Shown piece after piece: positions 1 through 19,100 of a stretch of DNA of 64,000 bases (position 1 is the stretch's first letter; every line of letters begins with the position of its first letter). The notes under the pieces were generated by a model that saw only the letters and a program-made list of their open reading frames with translations, was not told the DNA's origin and searched no databases. A program made the position numbers and the translations under genes. The stretch is taken from positions 372,001 through 436,000 of the forward strand of contig BRXU01000041.1 of assembly GCA_030267565.1 (NCBI GenBank), read 5' to 3'. Origin of the DNA: Pleodorina starrii. Taxonomy: Eukaryota > Chlorophyta > Chlorophyceae > Chlamydomonadales > Volvocaceae.

Positions 1-220
1 AGAGGTAGGGTGGGTAGCGGGCGAAGGAGTACGGGAGGAATGCAGGGAAAAAGGCATCAGATGGCTGAGATGGAGGAATGGAAGGCAGGGAAGTAGGTAG
101 GGAGTAGTAGCGCAAGGAACGAAGCCAAGGACCAGAAACATATACATAGCGAAGATAGGTTGCATGTATGTATGCTTGGCCGGTCAGGGCGGTGGGCAGA
201 GCGGGGGCTTCTTCACGTAC

Positions 221-7072
<6,852 letters not shown>

Positions 7073-8042
7073 GGCGGTTATGGGGCCCTCTCCAAGCCCA
7101 GCAGGCGTGGTACCTTTTGTTAGGCACGCGCGCGCACAGCAGCTAGCGGGTGTGAAGCAAACGCCCCGTTTTATGCAAACATAGTTTGCTGCAGAAACAT
7201 CAGTTATGCTATACCGACGCTCCGTAACAGTCGTACATGCCGTTTCGAAAAGGGTTAAGTTTCTCTTGACGGTAAGTTTTTCTCTGACTGCTGGCCGCCC
7301 GCTTACTTGCATGAATGGAGCCGAACGATCGGTCAACCATCATCGATCGTATAATCGTTTCATCCAACCACAAAAAATGTAAGTTGTGTATATACAGTGT
7401 TACGGGGGCGGCGGACCCGCCGCCGTACACGAAAACTTCGTTGTGTTTCACGCAAGTTACGTACGTTACCTTTCTTGTCGAGTCCCACACTCATGCCGAT
7501 CTGTCACCGCAAGCTCAATTACATTTAGGTGATAAAGTGCAACAAGAGTTATTTACTTCGTTGCCGAGCGAAGGCCTCGACGGTTTCACATCGAAATCGA
7601 GCGCCGACCATTCGAGTCCCCGCCGTTTACTTATGTCCTGTTACTCTTATGGGTTTTGCGTTAAGACAGAAAAAAAGAAAAATTAAATGCAAATACTTTG
7701 TGTATATTTGAGCGGCGATCAGAGAAGGCTTTGTCATCAACCCTCGCCTTTTCGACTTCAAATGCCGTGCGCGTGGGTCTTCGCAACTTCAGCTCGCCAT
7801 GCTCGACCGCTGCACAACACTGCATGTACGTTTATAATGACAGCAAATATACGGTTGCGCAAGGTAATCGACATTATTTTTCATTAGTAATAATAAGAAA
7901 GCAAGCAGCGCTAACTCAGTTAGCTGGATCAAGGGTGAAGCGGCAACTGGAGCAAAACGCACCCGCCCTTGCTGAACTTATCATAGATGAACGGAGTTGA
8001 ATGCATGCATTTATATTGAATTACGATCCCCATACGAAGTGC

Positions 8043-8215
8043 CTGAGAGTTTGGGCACTGAATTTGTGACCCGAAGGTCGCACATTCAACTGAATCCCGA
8101 CTGTCGCAGCAGAGGGTCGGGTGACCGATGGGGGCCCTGGTGTGGGATGGATGGACGACCAGCAGCTGATCACATACATTGCTCTTTAGCTGTGTTCCAG
8201 TCCCCCACATACACT
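8043..8215 (+). repeat. Possible tRNA-derived SINE-like fragment, copy 1
   Basis: The order of short blocks (GGGCACT.AATTTGT, TGACC...GGTC hairpin, GAATCC box, CCAGCAGC) is shared with 16871-17010. The TTC-ATCC block in the two copies loosely resembles a pol III B box. No full tRNA fold could be drawn, so this remains a weak call. Confidence 0.3.
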
Positions 8216-9367
8216 GGTAGAATTATTAAAGCGTGGTTGGATATAATGTTCAACAATGATATGTCCTGGTATGTCTGGGAGGAACGCGTGCGGCTGCCAA
8301 GATAAGAGTAGTTAGACGGAGCGCGGGTACAGACCACGCACTACAGCGGTAGGTCACGGCATTTTTGACTTCAATGGGTTACGTTCGTTTCTCACCCCTG
8401 CCTCCGTGTCTGGGCTGCCGGCCGCCGAAGAGACATCAGTTTGCTGCTCCCTTAATAACACACGCTAGAGCTTACGGTCCAGCGCAAGCATTTCCTTTTC
8501 TCAACAAAAAAAATCCTACCGATTTACGGTTCAGTTACACGCAGACAGCAGATAATGAGGAACGAGTGAACACGCAAGCTGTATGTGCATGATGCATGAC
8601 GGATGAGCGGGCGATAGATTCGTCTCGCCCCGCGTTAAAACGAGGCTACATCATGTCATAAGCAAGCAAGGTCCCATAATAATGTTGGTCACGTCCATTC
8701 ATGCGCACATGCATATAAGCGTTCGCTGTACTGCGCATACAGCAGCTACGTACGTACCTACCGCACCGCACGCACCGCACCGTCAGGTACAACAAAGTTG
8801 TTGATAAGGGCGGGGTTACGTACGTCACGCACTCCCCAACCGACCAACCATGTCTATCTATCTGTACGTAAAACACACGCAGATCCCTCCCGCTCAGTCT
8901 CTCTGCTTCAGCAGCATGCTTGATAAACAGCAGTCGGCGGCGGGCGCCAATCGACTGTTAACGAACGCATGGAGCCAGGCACCAATAAACCAACGAAGCA
9001 ACCGATCGATCGATCGTGATTGGGATCACGTATTGGAACGAAAGGAACGCTGCTGACCGACTGCGTAGCTGTCTGCACGCATCCATATATCCACCCTCGT
9101 GCGCTCGTTCCAAACGTGCATACTTCTCACTACGCAAGCAAGCAAGCTCGCTCCGCGCGAGTACGTAAGGCTCCATCCGCCGTCTATTACTACTGCTGCC
9201 AGTAATTTGTTTTTCTTGTACAGTATGTTTACTGCGTGCCAAACCAACTGCTGCTACATACAGCTATCTAGCTAGCTATCTAGCTAGCAACTACATCATA
9301 TCCCAACGCCGGTACTCACGAGCGAGGCATGCAAAGCACCTACCGCGGCACGTGCGTACGCGAAGCA

Positions 9368-9458
9368 GGGCAAGACGGTAGGGTACGACGGTAGGGTACG
9401 ACGGTAGGGTACGACGGTAGGGTACGACGGTAGGGTACGACGGTAGGGTACGACGGTA
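9368..9458. repeat. 13-bp tandem repeat (GGTAGGGTACGAC)n
   Basis: Six to seven head-to-tail copies of a 13-bp unit in the spacer between genes A and B. Confidence 0.93.
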
Positions 9459-10107
9459 CTGTACGTAAAGAATGAATAAGTTGACCTGACGCATCGATCC
9501 GGCCGGCCACTGCCAGAATAAACTGTATGCTAAACGAACCACCGTTAGTTGTGGATCGGCCTACCACTACCGGCCGCCACGCACCCCTCTGGCGGCCGCG
9601 ACTGCCGGACTTGCTTGTGATGCGTGATAGAGAAAAAGCTCATACCGATCGAGTAGACAGTGCAGTCACAGCACGCGGCACTGCTGCTGCCACGCCCATC
9701 CACCGCATGCATCGATCGCACTTCCACGCACACCCCGGGCTACGTACATACCGCAATGAGGTGCCTTTGCACACGTCCATCCGTCCGTCGGTTATCACGC
9801 GGAGCGACGAAAGACCTGACGAAAGACCCATCCAAGCATCGAAGCGTGGGCCCACGTATCCATGCATCCAAACAATCCAATCGCAATCCTCCTCCGCTCA
9901 CTCATCACTCGCACGCACGCACAATCCAATCCCTACACTACTCGCAGGCGCTAAGGAGGCGTCCCGCTCTGTGCCCACGACTGGGTACGCACGAGTCGCT
10001 GGTGCGTGCTGGCCCGCCCTCGGATCGGGGGGCCTTGGGGAGGGTGCGGGAGGTGGCTGCGGCGAGCTGGGTGCCGCCTGCGTGTGTAATCATGCATGGT
10101 TGGATTT

Positions 10108-13100
10108 CTAGACCCGAATGCCCAACCGCCGTCGCCGTTGCTTGCTGTTGGGCGGTGAAGAAGGCTGAGGCGGCTCCGGTGGAGGCGGTGGAGGCGGAGG
10201 TGGGGGTGGGGGTGGGGGTGATTGGGGTGAAGGCGATAACAAGGGTATTGACGGGGGTGAAGGCGAAGGTGGCGGGGGTGAGGGCGGTATAGGTGATGGC
10301 GGTGGTGGCGAGGGGGGTGGAGGTGAAGGTGGCGGGGGTGATGGCGGTGCGGGAGACGGGGGTGGTGGAGAGGGAGGTGGTGGCGACGGTGGCGGGGGTG
10401 AGGGGGGTATGGGTGACGGCGGTGGTGGAGACGGAGGTTTGGGTGATGGTGGTGGCGGGGATGGGGATGGAGGCGGGTTCGGCGGTGGCATTGATGGTGC
10501 CTGAGGTGGCGGCGGCGCTGGAGACGGGGGAGGTTGCGGGTTCGGTGGCGGGGGTGAGGGCGGAATGGGTGACGGCGGCGGTGGGGATGGGGGTGGCGGT
10601 GAGGGGGGTGGTTGTGGTGGTGCTCTGGGTCGCCGAGGAGGCGGTGGTGGCGGCTCTGGGGACTGTGGCGGTGGTGACGGCGGTTCGGGAGACGGCGGTG
10701 GTGGCGACGGGGGTGGTGGTGACGGTGGGGGTGGCGATGGGGGTGATGGTGAGGGGGGTGGCGGAGATGGGGGTGGAGGTGATGGTGGCGGTGGTGACGG
10801 TGACCTGGGTGAGGGTGGAGGTGGATTGGGGGTTGGCGGTGATGGTGGCGGTCGAGATGGGAGTTTTGGTGCCGGTGGCGGCGGTGACGGGGGTGGCGGC
10901 GAAGGAGGCGGGGGTGAGGGCGGTATGGGCGACGGGGGTGGTGGAGAGGGAGGTGGGGGTGATGGTGGTGGGGGTGTGGGCGGTTCAGGTGACGGCGGCG
11001 GTGGGGAAGGGGGTGGGGGCGACGGTGGCGGTGGCGACACTGGTTCGGGTGATGGTGGCGGTGGAGATGGGGCCACGGGCGATGGTGGTGGTGCGGTCGG
11101 TGGTTCAGGTGACGGAGGTGGTGTTGACGGTTGGGATGGTGAGAGTGGGGGTGGTGCCAAGGGCTCGGGAGAGGGGGGTGGGGGGGAAGGGGGTGGAGGC
11201 GCCGGTGGTGGGGGTGACGGTGGATCGGGCGATGGCGGTGGTGGGGAAGGGGGTGGAGGCAGTGGTGGTGGTGGCGATGGCGACTTTGGGGGTGAAGGTT
11301 GAGATGGCGGCGATTGCGCTGCCGGAATTGATGGGGCCTGCGGTTCAGGTGACGGCGGCGGTGGAGAAGGAGGTGGGGGCGACGGTGGTGGGGGCGACGG
11401 TGCATCGGGTGTTTGGGGGGGCGGAAAAGGAGGTGGAGGGGAAGATGGAGGCGGGGATGACGGCTCGGGTGACGGCGGTGGGGGTGAAGGAGGTGGGGGT
11501 GATGGCGGCGGGGGTGATGGCGGCTCAGGCGATGGGGGAGGTGGGGAAGGGGGTGGGGGTGCGGGGGGTGGGGGTGACGGGGGTCTCGGTGATGGGGGTT
11601 TAGGTGACGGCGGTTGCGGAGGCGGGGGTGGTGGGGACGGGGGTGATGGGGACGGTGGCTCTGGGGGTGGGGGAGACGGTAGTGTCGGTGGTAGGTAAGG
11701 AGGCGGTGGTGTTGGCGGTTCGGGTGATGGCGGTGGTGGAGACGGGGGAGGAGGCGACGGGGGCGGCGGTGATGGTGGCAAGGGTGATGGCGGTGGCGGG
11801 GAGGGTGGTGGTGGTGCAGGAGGAGGTGGCAGTGGGTTGGGTGACAGCCACTGGGAAAGAGGACGCGGTGGAGACAGTGGTGGCTGAGGAGAAGGTGGCG
11901 GAGCAGGGGGGGATGGAGGCGGTGGTGACGGTGGTTTGGGGAACGGCGGTGGTGGAGAAGGGGGTGGAGGCGACGGGGGTGGAGGTGAGGGAGGAATGGG
12001 CGACGGTGGTGGTGGAGACGGTGGCGGCGGCGAGGGTGGCGGCGGTGAGGGTGGAATGGGTGACGGCGGTGGTGGAGACGGGGGTGGTGGTGATGGCGGC
12101 GGCGACAGTTTTTTGGGTGGTGGCCTTAGTAGAGACGAGGGTGGAGGGGAAGACGTTGCTGGTGGTGGTGGTGACGGCGGTGATGGACGAGAGGAAGAAT
12201 TTGGTGGTGGTGGTGATGGCGGTGGGGGAGGAGGGGGTCTGGTGATGGCGGTGGGGGAATTTGGTGGTGGCGACGATGGAGGTTTGCCGACGAATGATAT
12301 TGGCGTAGACGCAGAAGTAGAAGTGGGGGCTCGGGGAGACGGCGAGGGTGATGAGGGCGGCTTAGGCGGCGGCGGCGGAGACAGTGGCGAAGGTGACAGT
12401 TGTTGGGAAGGTGGCGACGGTGGTTTAGACGATGGCGGTGGCTGAGGCGGGGATGGGGGCGGCGACGGTGGGGGTGGTGACGGCGGTTTAGGCGGCGGAG
12501 GTGGAGGTGGTGAGGGCGGAGGCGGTAGTGGCGATGGCGGCGGTGGAGGTCGAGGTGGTGAGAATGGGGGTGGGGGTGGGGGTGGCGATGGCGGTGGCGG
12601 GGTTGGAGGTGGGGAAGGAGGACGCGGTGAGGGAGTGGGTGACGGCGGCGGGTTCGGCGGCGGGGGAGAAGGCGGTCGTGGTGGTGGTGAGGCGGCCGGC
12701 GATGGAGATGGCGGGGGTGACGGGGCCTGGGGTGGGCGGGGACGGGGTGAGGGAGGCAGTGGAGGCAATGGGGGCGGTGATGGAGGTTTGGGCGGTCGGC
12801 GTGGCGGTGACGGGGGTGATGGAGGCGAAGGCGGTGGCAAGGGCGGTGGCAAAGGCGATGGCGAAGGCGGTGAGGGCTGCGGTGGCGGCGAGGGAGGTGG
12901 CAGCGGAGATGGCGGCCGTGGCGGTGGGCGTCGGAGTGGATTGCAGTCGGGGTCGTCCATGTCCGCGAGTCCGTCGCTGAAGGGGAAGAGAAGGCAGGGG
13001 GCGGGCGGGAGGGCCAGCACGCACTTGATGCGTGTACATACAGCAGTGAAGAGCGGGGGTGCACAAATCGTGCCACCAACGAACAAGCAAACGTTCCCAC

Positions 13101-16100
13101 CTGCATCTACTACATACGGGAAACGTGCCACAAAGCAACCAACGAAAGCCCCCATCCACCAGACGCACGCACCAGTCATTGTCGACGCCGTCATTGCAGA
13201 ACGAAAAGCCGGCGACTAATTCCGAGGTAGGGTTGTAAAAGCGGCACACGGATACTAGGGCGAAGCCCGATTCCCCGTTCTTGAAAGTGATTCTCACGCC
13301 GCCTGTGCCGTTCGTAAACGGGCGGTCAAACCATTTGACGCCCCAGTAATCGTATGGACTTTCGGGCGGGTCCGCGGTATCGATGAGCATGGCTGCCAGC
13401 AAGGGTGGCTCGGCGAAGTCACCCGACAAGCCTTTGGCAACGAGCGCGTACTCGTGCACCCTGGGGCGACGGAATCGGCAGAAACAATTGGACCGTGGGA
13501 GGTGCGGGGACTGTATGTCACACGCTGAGATATGAGGGAGTGAGCGAGGAGAGGGGAGCGAGATCGATGTCTTGATGCATAGCGCGCGACCAAGATATGA
13601 AAGGCGGGCGAGGTTTGAACACGTGGAAATAAAAAAGGTGAGGTGCTAATTAATAAGGGGATAGGGAGAAGATAGCTATGCAGCAGCTAACAGACAGCAG
13701 CAGGGGTGGTAAGCGAAGCAGGAAATAGGTAAAACGAGGCAGGACCGCTTTAAGGCAGCAGGATGCATCGAGAAGTCCTCCTAGGCCTATCTAGCATAAT
13801 GCATGCAGGCCTATGCCTGTTGTTGCTTGTCGCCCATCCTAACAGTGTCCTTGCTTACCAGACACGGTCGTTTAGGATCCAGTACGGATCGTCCAGTGCC
13901 GAGTCGTACAACGCAGTGTTTCCAGACGGTCGACGGAACCTTCGAATGGAAGTGTAAATACGTGCAGCAGAAAAGACGGACAGTTAGACCCATACAAACA
14001 TCATCAAAGAATAAGGTTGATGCATATTTCTTCTACATAAATTTGTTGTCAATCAATCAACGCACCACCTACCGCCATGCATGCATCAGACGGGTTTCCA
14101 AGTGTCCGCTGGTAGATCGATTGGTGCATTCTAGTTATAGCCGGGAGCGTGCGCGTGCATAATATATATGCACACCGTGCGTGCGACGGGCATGCACATG
14201 CGTGCATTTTGGCAGATACGGACTCGTAAGCACGTAGGTATCCTAACAAGGCATAAATAATGCTGCTTCGCCTCTAAATTCCTGTGTGACGAAAGGTCAT
14301 TCTCATCATCAGAAACCGAGCGACCCTAAGCCAGCAAGCAACAGCACTGGAGTGGCTCGACGATAGAACATGCGAGCAGGTGCAGTAGGTGTGGGTGCAG
14401 TAGGTGTGGGTGCACGCACGCAGTAGACGGAAGTACATTCGAGTAGCCGCACGCACTCGAGTACACAAACTCGCTCGCTTCGGCCGCATGTGCATCAGAC
14501 CAGCAGCAGCAGCTATCTAGCGGCGGCCTTGACATACACCTGCTGCCCTTTCTCGTATATATGCACCTTTTTATTAGCAGAGGCACGATCGGCGGAAGAC
14601 GCCCAACTAGTCATTAGTAGACGCCTCCATCCGTCGGATACTACCCGTCCAGGATAGATAGATACATACTGCTGCACCCTTATTATGCACCTGTCCCGCC
14701 GCACCCAGCCACGCATGTATGTTTTCAATCCACGCGCACACCACGCACGCCCACACATCCATATAATGTAGATGTGTAGATGGGTAATAAAATGGATCGT
14801 GATGACATGATCACCTTCCGTACGTACCTGTACGACACAAACAGGGCGCGCTGAAATCGCTGGGTGCTGCTGACATTGATCTGCGGGATCGTGGCGTCGT
14901 AGATGATGCGCAGCATGTTCTCATTGGTAGTGCTCATTGAGGGCAACATGAACTCGCGTTCGACTCCGAATTTGAGGTCGGAAAAGGCGCTTAGGTGGCC
15001 CCCGGGCATAGGCTTCGACCAGCCGGCCATGTACGACTGCGTGTGGGTTCATTTGTAAGGCATTTGTAGCGGGTGGGACGACGAAGCCAGAACGTGAGCG
15101 GCGCAAACGGCGGTGTCGTATTAGGAATGAACGTACGTAATATAGCGAAGGTTGCAGTTAACGTGATAAGTGCAGGCACGCAGGGCGTGGCTGGGGCGTG
15201 TATGTGCCATGCAATAATGCAAGAGCGAAAAAAGAATGGTTCAGCTATCCAAGCAAGCACTCCACGTTTCTGATAACAAGGTAAAACATATCATTATCAC
15301 TGACGCCGACCTGGTCCGCTGCCTCTACCCTTCCGAGCGAGTCTATTTGGAGCCGCTCCGTGTAATAATAAACGAACAACAATACAGTCTGGCTGGGCAG
15401 GCTTCCCGCCCCTTGCCTTGTGTTTTTGGGTGTGCGTTGGTGCCTCCCCGTTGCTTTGGGCCCCTGCCCCATGGGTAGAGCGCCTTCAGAGGCGCTTTCC
15501 TTTTGCTTTTTTGTGAAAAGCTCTGGAGCCTCGCTCGAGAGCGCGCGAGTAGGCCGGCCAGGCGGGGTGGTGAGAGCGAGCTCTCCTTGTAAACTAACGC
15601 CCCTTCATACGGTAAATTAAACTGATCGATCCACGGACTACGTAGCATTGAACGTTGTACGTGCAACTACCCGTTATTGCTTGCTTGATTAGGTCACATA
15701 TGTACGTGCGTACGTACGTACCTGCGGCGCGTTCGTACACATGTAGCTGAACGGCTCGCTGAACCTGCGCACGCCGGTCGTTGTGTTGTACCCCATCGCA
15801 CAGGTAGGGTCGGCAGCCCGTCCCGTCGCGCAGCTCCCTCCATTAACGCAATTAAAGAATACCCTTTGGGCCGACTGCGATAGGCCTATGTTGTGGCCTG
15901 CGGGCGTGCAGCATGCATGACGCACGCGCGGATCGTCGAGGCGAGCGAGCAAGCAAGGAAGGGAGCGCGACAGATGTTACGCATAGAATCCTGTACGTAA
16001 CAGCAGAGATCACTGTTCTATTCTGAGGAGGGAAAGACGCCAAATCCCCCCGCCCAGCCCAGCGAGATGAAGGGTTATACGGACGTCGTCTTGAGCGTGC

Positions 16101-19100
16101 GGATGTGGCACGAACGCGCTCGTTACGTAGTAGGTATACGCGTCTATCTAGACATAACGATAGGTAGATACGTAGGGAGCAAGTCGGAGCTCTAAATTGC
16201 CGTATTCAATGCCCCACATACACATGTATATATACGTTCGCACATCGATACACACGCATACATACTTACTTACACAGTGGCAGTGTTCTACGGAGCGATA
16301 GCGTTGCGCGCATGTGACTTTGACTTCATTATTGGCCCGTATTCGCGCAGCAACAGGAAGTATTGCGCTACGGGTACGTATCCTTAAAAACGTATGTATA
16401 TGGTCCGTAGCTAGGTATGGCACCCACCCAGCTGCCTGAAGGTACTAATGAGGTTGACGCGCGTGTCGTTCACGCCGGGACTAATCCAGGAATAGCAGTC
16501 CTGGGTCTCCGCGGTGCAGCCCATAACCGCCTGCGTGCAAGAGTAACGGATGGAGAGGGATAGGGTGCTATATATCTAGCACGTACGTCCGTACACATAC
16601 ATTCATGCATGCCTGCACATTCGGTAACGCACACCACCTATTGTGCCCTTATTAGTCCCGCCTGGATGCGGCTAATAATAACGCAGCAGTTCAGACGCCA
16701 GTAGTAGCGGTAGGCGCGCAGCTAGCAACACATGCTTTGCATCTATCGATCGATCGATCTACCTACCGGTACGTTTCCCCTAGCTAGGAATGTCTGAGAT
16801 AGACTTAGGATTCGGTGATTACAGGGGGGACCGGTTGTCACACCGGTCGCTAGCCGTACAGGCTAGACAGACTGAGATAGACTTAGGGCACTAATTTGTT
16901 TGTGGTGACCGCACGGTCACAGAACGAAGATTCGATTCCTGCCATCGCATGCCGGGTGCGTGGTCTTCAGATGACCGTTTGGGGGGACCACCAGCAGCGT
17001 GCACATGTACGTATGTATGATATGATATGATATGATATGATATGATATGATATGATATGATATGATATGATATGATATGATATGATATGATATGATATGA
17101 TATGATATGAACGGCTCATTTTTTTAAACGAAGGTAAGGGCAATGCTCAAGCCATGTTGTAAAGGTGTACGGCAGTCACATTGTACATGTACGACAGCGC
17201 AGACGTACCATGCTGACGGACGAGGTGACCCTTGTGAACCAGTTGAAGGGGAAGATCATGATCTTGCGACGGTAGGCGCTCCACTGGATCGCGGGAAACT
17301 CTCTCTGTCGGTGTACGTATGTGCGTGGGAACAGATAGATAACACGGCGCAGGTTACTTCCATTGTCGTAGAGACAGAGAACTAATAACGAACGTTAATA
17401 CGTCAAAACTGGACCGGCGGGCAGCAGCTTAATCGTGAAGTAAGGGCTGGTAGGTGGCTGGCTGAAGCGTATATATATACAGCTACAACATACGTGCGTG
17501 GCACCCTCCATACACCTGGAGTAGTTCGTTGCAGCTGCTGGGTACGCAGAGGTGCGTACAGCATCTATCCAGTTAGCCGGCCACGCACGCACTCCGCCGC
17601 TCAGTGTGGCTACGTATCTATCTCAAGATATAAATATATATTCGGGAGAAAAAAAATGGAAATCTGAAGATAATCACTACGTGCAAAAACTAAACGGTGC
17701 AATGCGGTACGGCCCACCACGCCGGGTACCGGCAAGGTACCACGACCCAGCCCTTACGCCGTTTTTTTGCGTATTATGATAGATTATCACCTAAGCATTA
17801 TGAAAGTATATTTGGTTCCAGCTCTGGCAAATTTGGCGGATTAGGTGAGCTCGGAGTCCCAAATGGCTCAAGTTGTTGTGGGGCACAGTTCAATGGGTAC
17901 CAGTTAAGATTGCCTTGTTATAATTTTAGCCGCGCGGTCCCGGCCCACGTCCTCGGGCATACGTTGAGAGTAGTACGACACGGTTGGGATGCACAGGCTC
18001 GCTTCCCCAAATGGCACCTTTCTGACCGTGATGAGGCCCGTCACGCACGCTGCTTCCATTCGGGAGGCTTGCGCAGATCAATTGACCAGGCTTGCGCAGA
18101 CAGGTCCACAATGCTAGACATCGATTCACGGCTCGACGCCCCTACTACGTAGCCAGCGCATAGCTGTTATGACTATGCCAGGGTGGCATGGCGGTATGAG
18201 CTTTCACTGCAGCGTACCGCCAGCCGGTGTCATGAGGGGTCATTGCCTCACTCTTTTGTCAGAAGCGGTGAAAACAGTTTTCCCACCACATGGTTCGGGG
18301 CTACATTTCTCTCTGTTGCTGCGTGTGCAAGGGCATGCATGCTAGGCCTGTGCAGCCCTATTGACGAATGATCGGAGCCTGGGTCCGGCGTGGCTGATGC
18401 CCAGAAGCGATGGGCAGATGGCGCCATGATCGGGTTGGGGTGCAATTAAACGTGTTTTTGCACGTAGTGTCCGAGGGCCCTGAAAAGCAGGGTCGTGCTA
18501 TCATTAAATCCCCTGGCCGGTACAACGAGTTGTTTCGCCTGCCGCTTCAGCTTAAGAAGTGGCAGGCACTATGCTGCATGACGCAATTTATTTCATGTTT
18601 AAAGCTGGCGTGACTGCCGAGTTTGGCGTAAAAGCGCGTGGGTGGTCGTCGTCATGGACCCCGTCTAGGAGCAGAGTTGCACACCAGTTTGCAAAAGACT
18701 AAAACTGAACTTAAGACATTATCTTTTCGCTTGGCAACAGAAGCAAGCGGCAGCGGCCTGAGGCGTCTGTTGTAGGCTTGCAGCGGAGGCTTGCCGGAGA
18801 CCGCTAGCCCCGCCCACGAGCCTGGGTTCAAGGGCACCTTTTTTAATCTTCATGATAGTTACCCACATTCCTGGCCCCACAACATCGGCACAAAGTTTCG
18901 GCGACCAGATCATTAGAACCTCAGACCACGGAGCACTCGCATGGAAGAGCACGCTGTAGCTGTGCTGTTGATACACACGGTAGCGCCTGGCCCGCCTACT
19001 TGTGAGCTTCAAGTGAAGGCCCGAAAACGTGTCGTCGGTCAGACCTTGATGTTTCCTTGCTAGATTTCACGAGTCTCGAGGCTACTCTCCGCTTGTAGCA

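Larger units (their letters stand above)
7073..10107. other. Intergenic interval between tandem genes A and B
   Basis: About 3 kb between the start of gene A and the stop of gene B, both on the minus strand, so it must hold the gene A promoter and the gene B 3' UTR. I find no convincing coding exon. It contains a 13-bp tandem repeat (9368-9458) and a possible tRNA-related SINE-like fragment near 8043-8215. Open frames here lack exon borders and sensible composition. Confidence 0.6.

Noticed and set aside
9951..11405. 484-codon minus frame rich in His, Arg and Pro
   Set aside because: Frame-shifted shadow of the gene B Pro-rich exon; the +1 reading of CCNCCN repeats gives His/Arg/Pro.
10293..12445. 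Long plus-strand Gly/Val-rich frames
   Set aside because: They are the opposite strand of the SPPPP-coding exon of gene B; composition follows from the repeat and there are no exon borders.
13763..13957. 64-aa plus-strand frame starting with a signal-peptide-like segment
   Set aside because: It is antisense to exon 11 of gene B (13859-13939), which fits the M11 C-terminus with matching phases; there is no supporting downstream exon.
15471..15515. GCGCCTTCAGAGGCGC hairpin followed by a T-rich run, resembling a bacterial terminator
   Set aside because: Eukaryotic nuclear context inside intron 9 of gene B; a chance hairpin.
16921..16950. Possible tRNA T-arm (TTCGATTCC)
   Set aside because: No acceptor stem or anticodon arm can be paired around it; kept only as a weak SINE-like fragment.
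17697..18152. 151-aa frame, exactly repeated at 19762-20217
   Set aside because: The repetition is explained by the 795-bp terminal repeats; the peptide has no recognisable domain and may be a chance frame.
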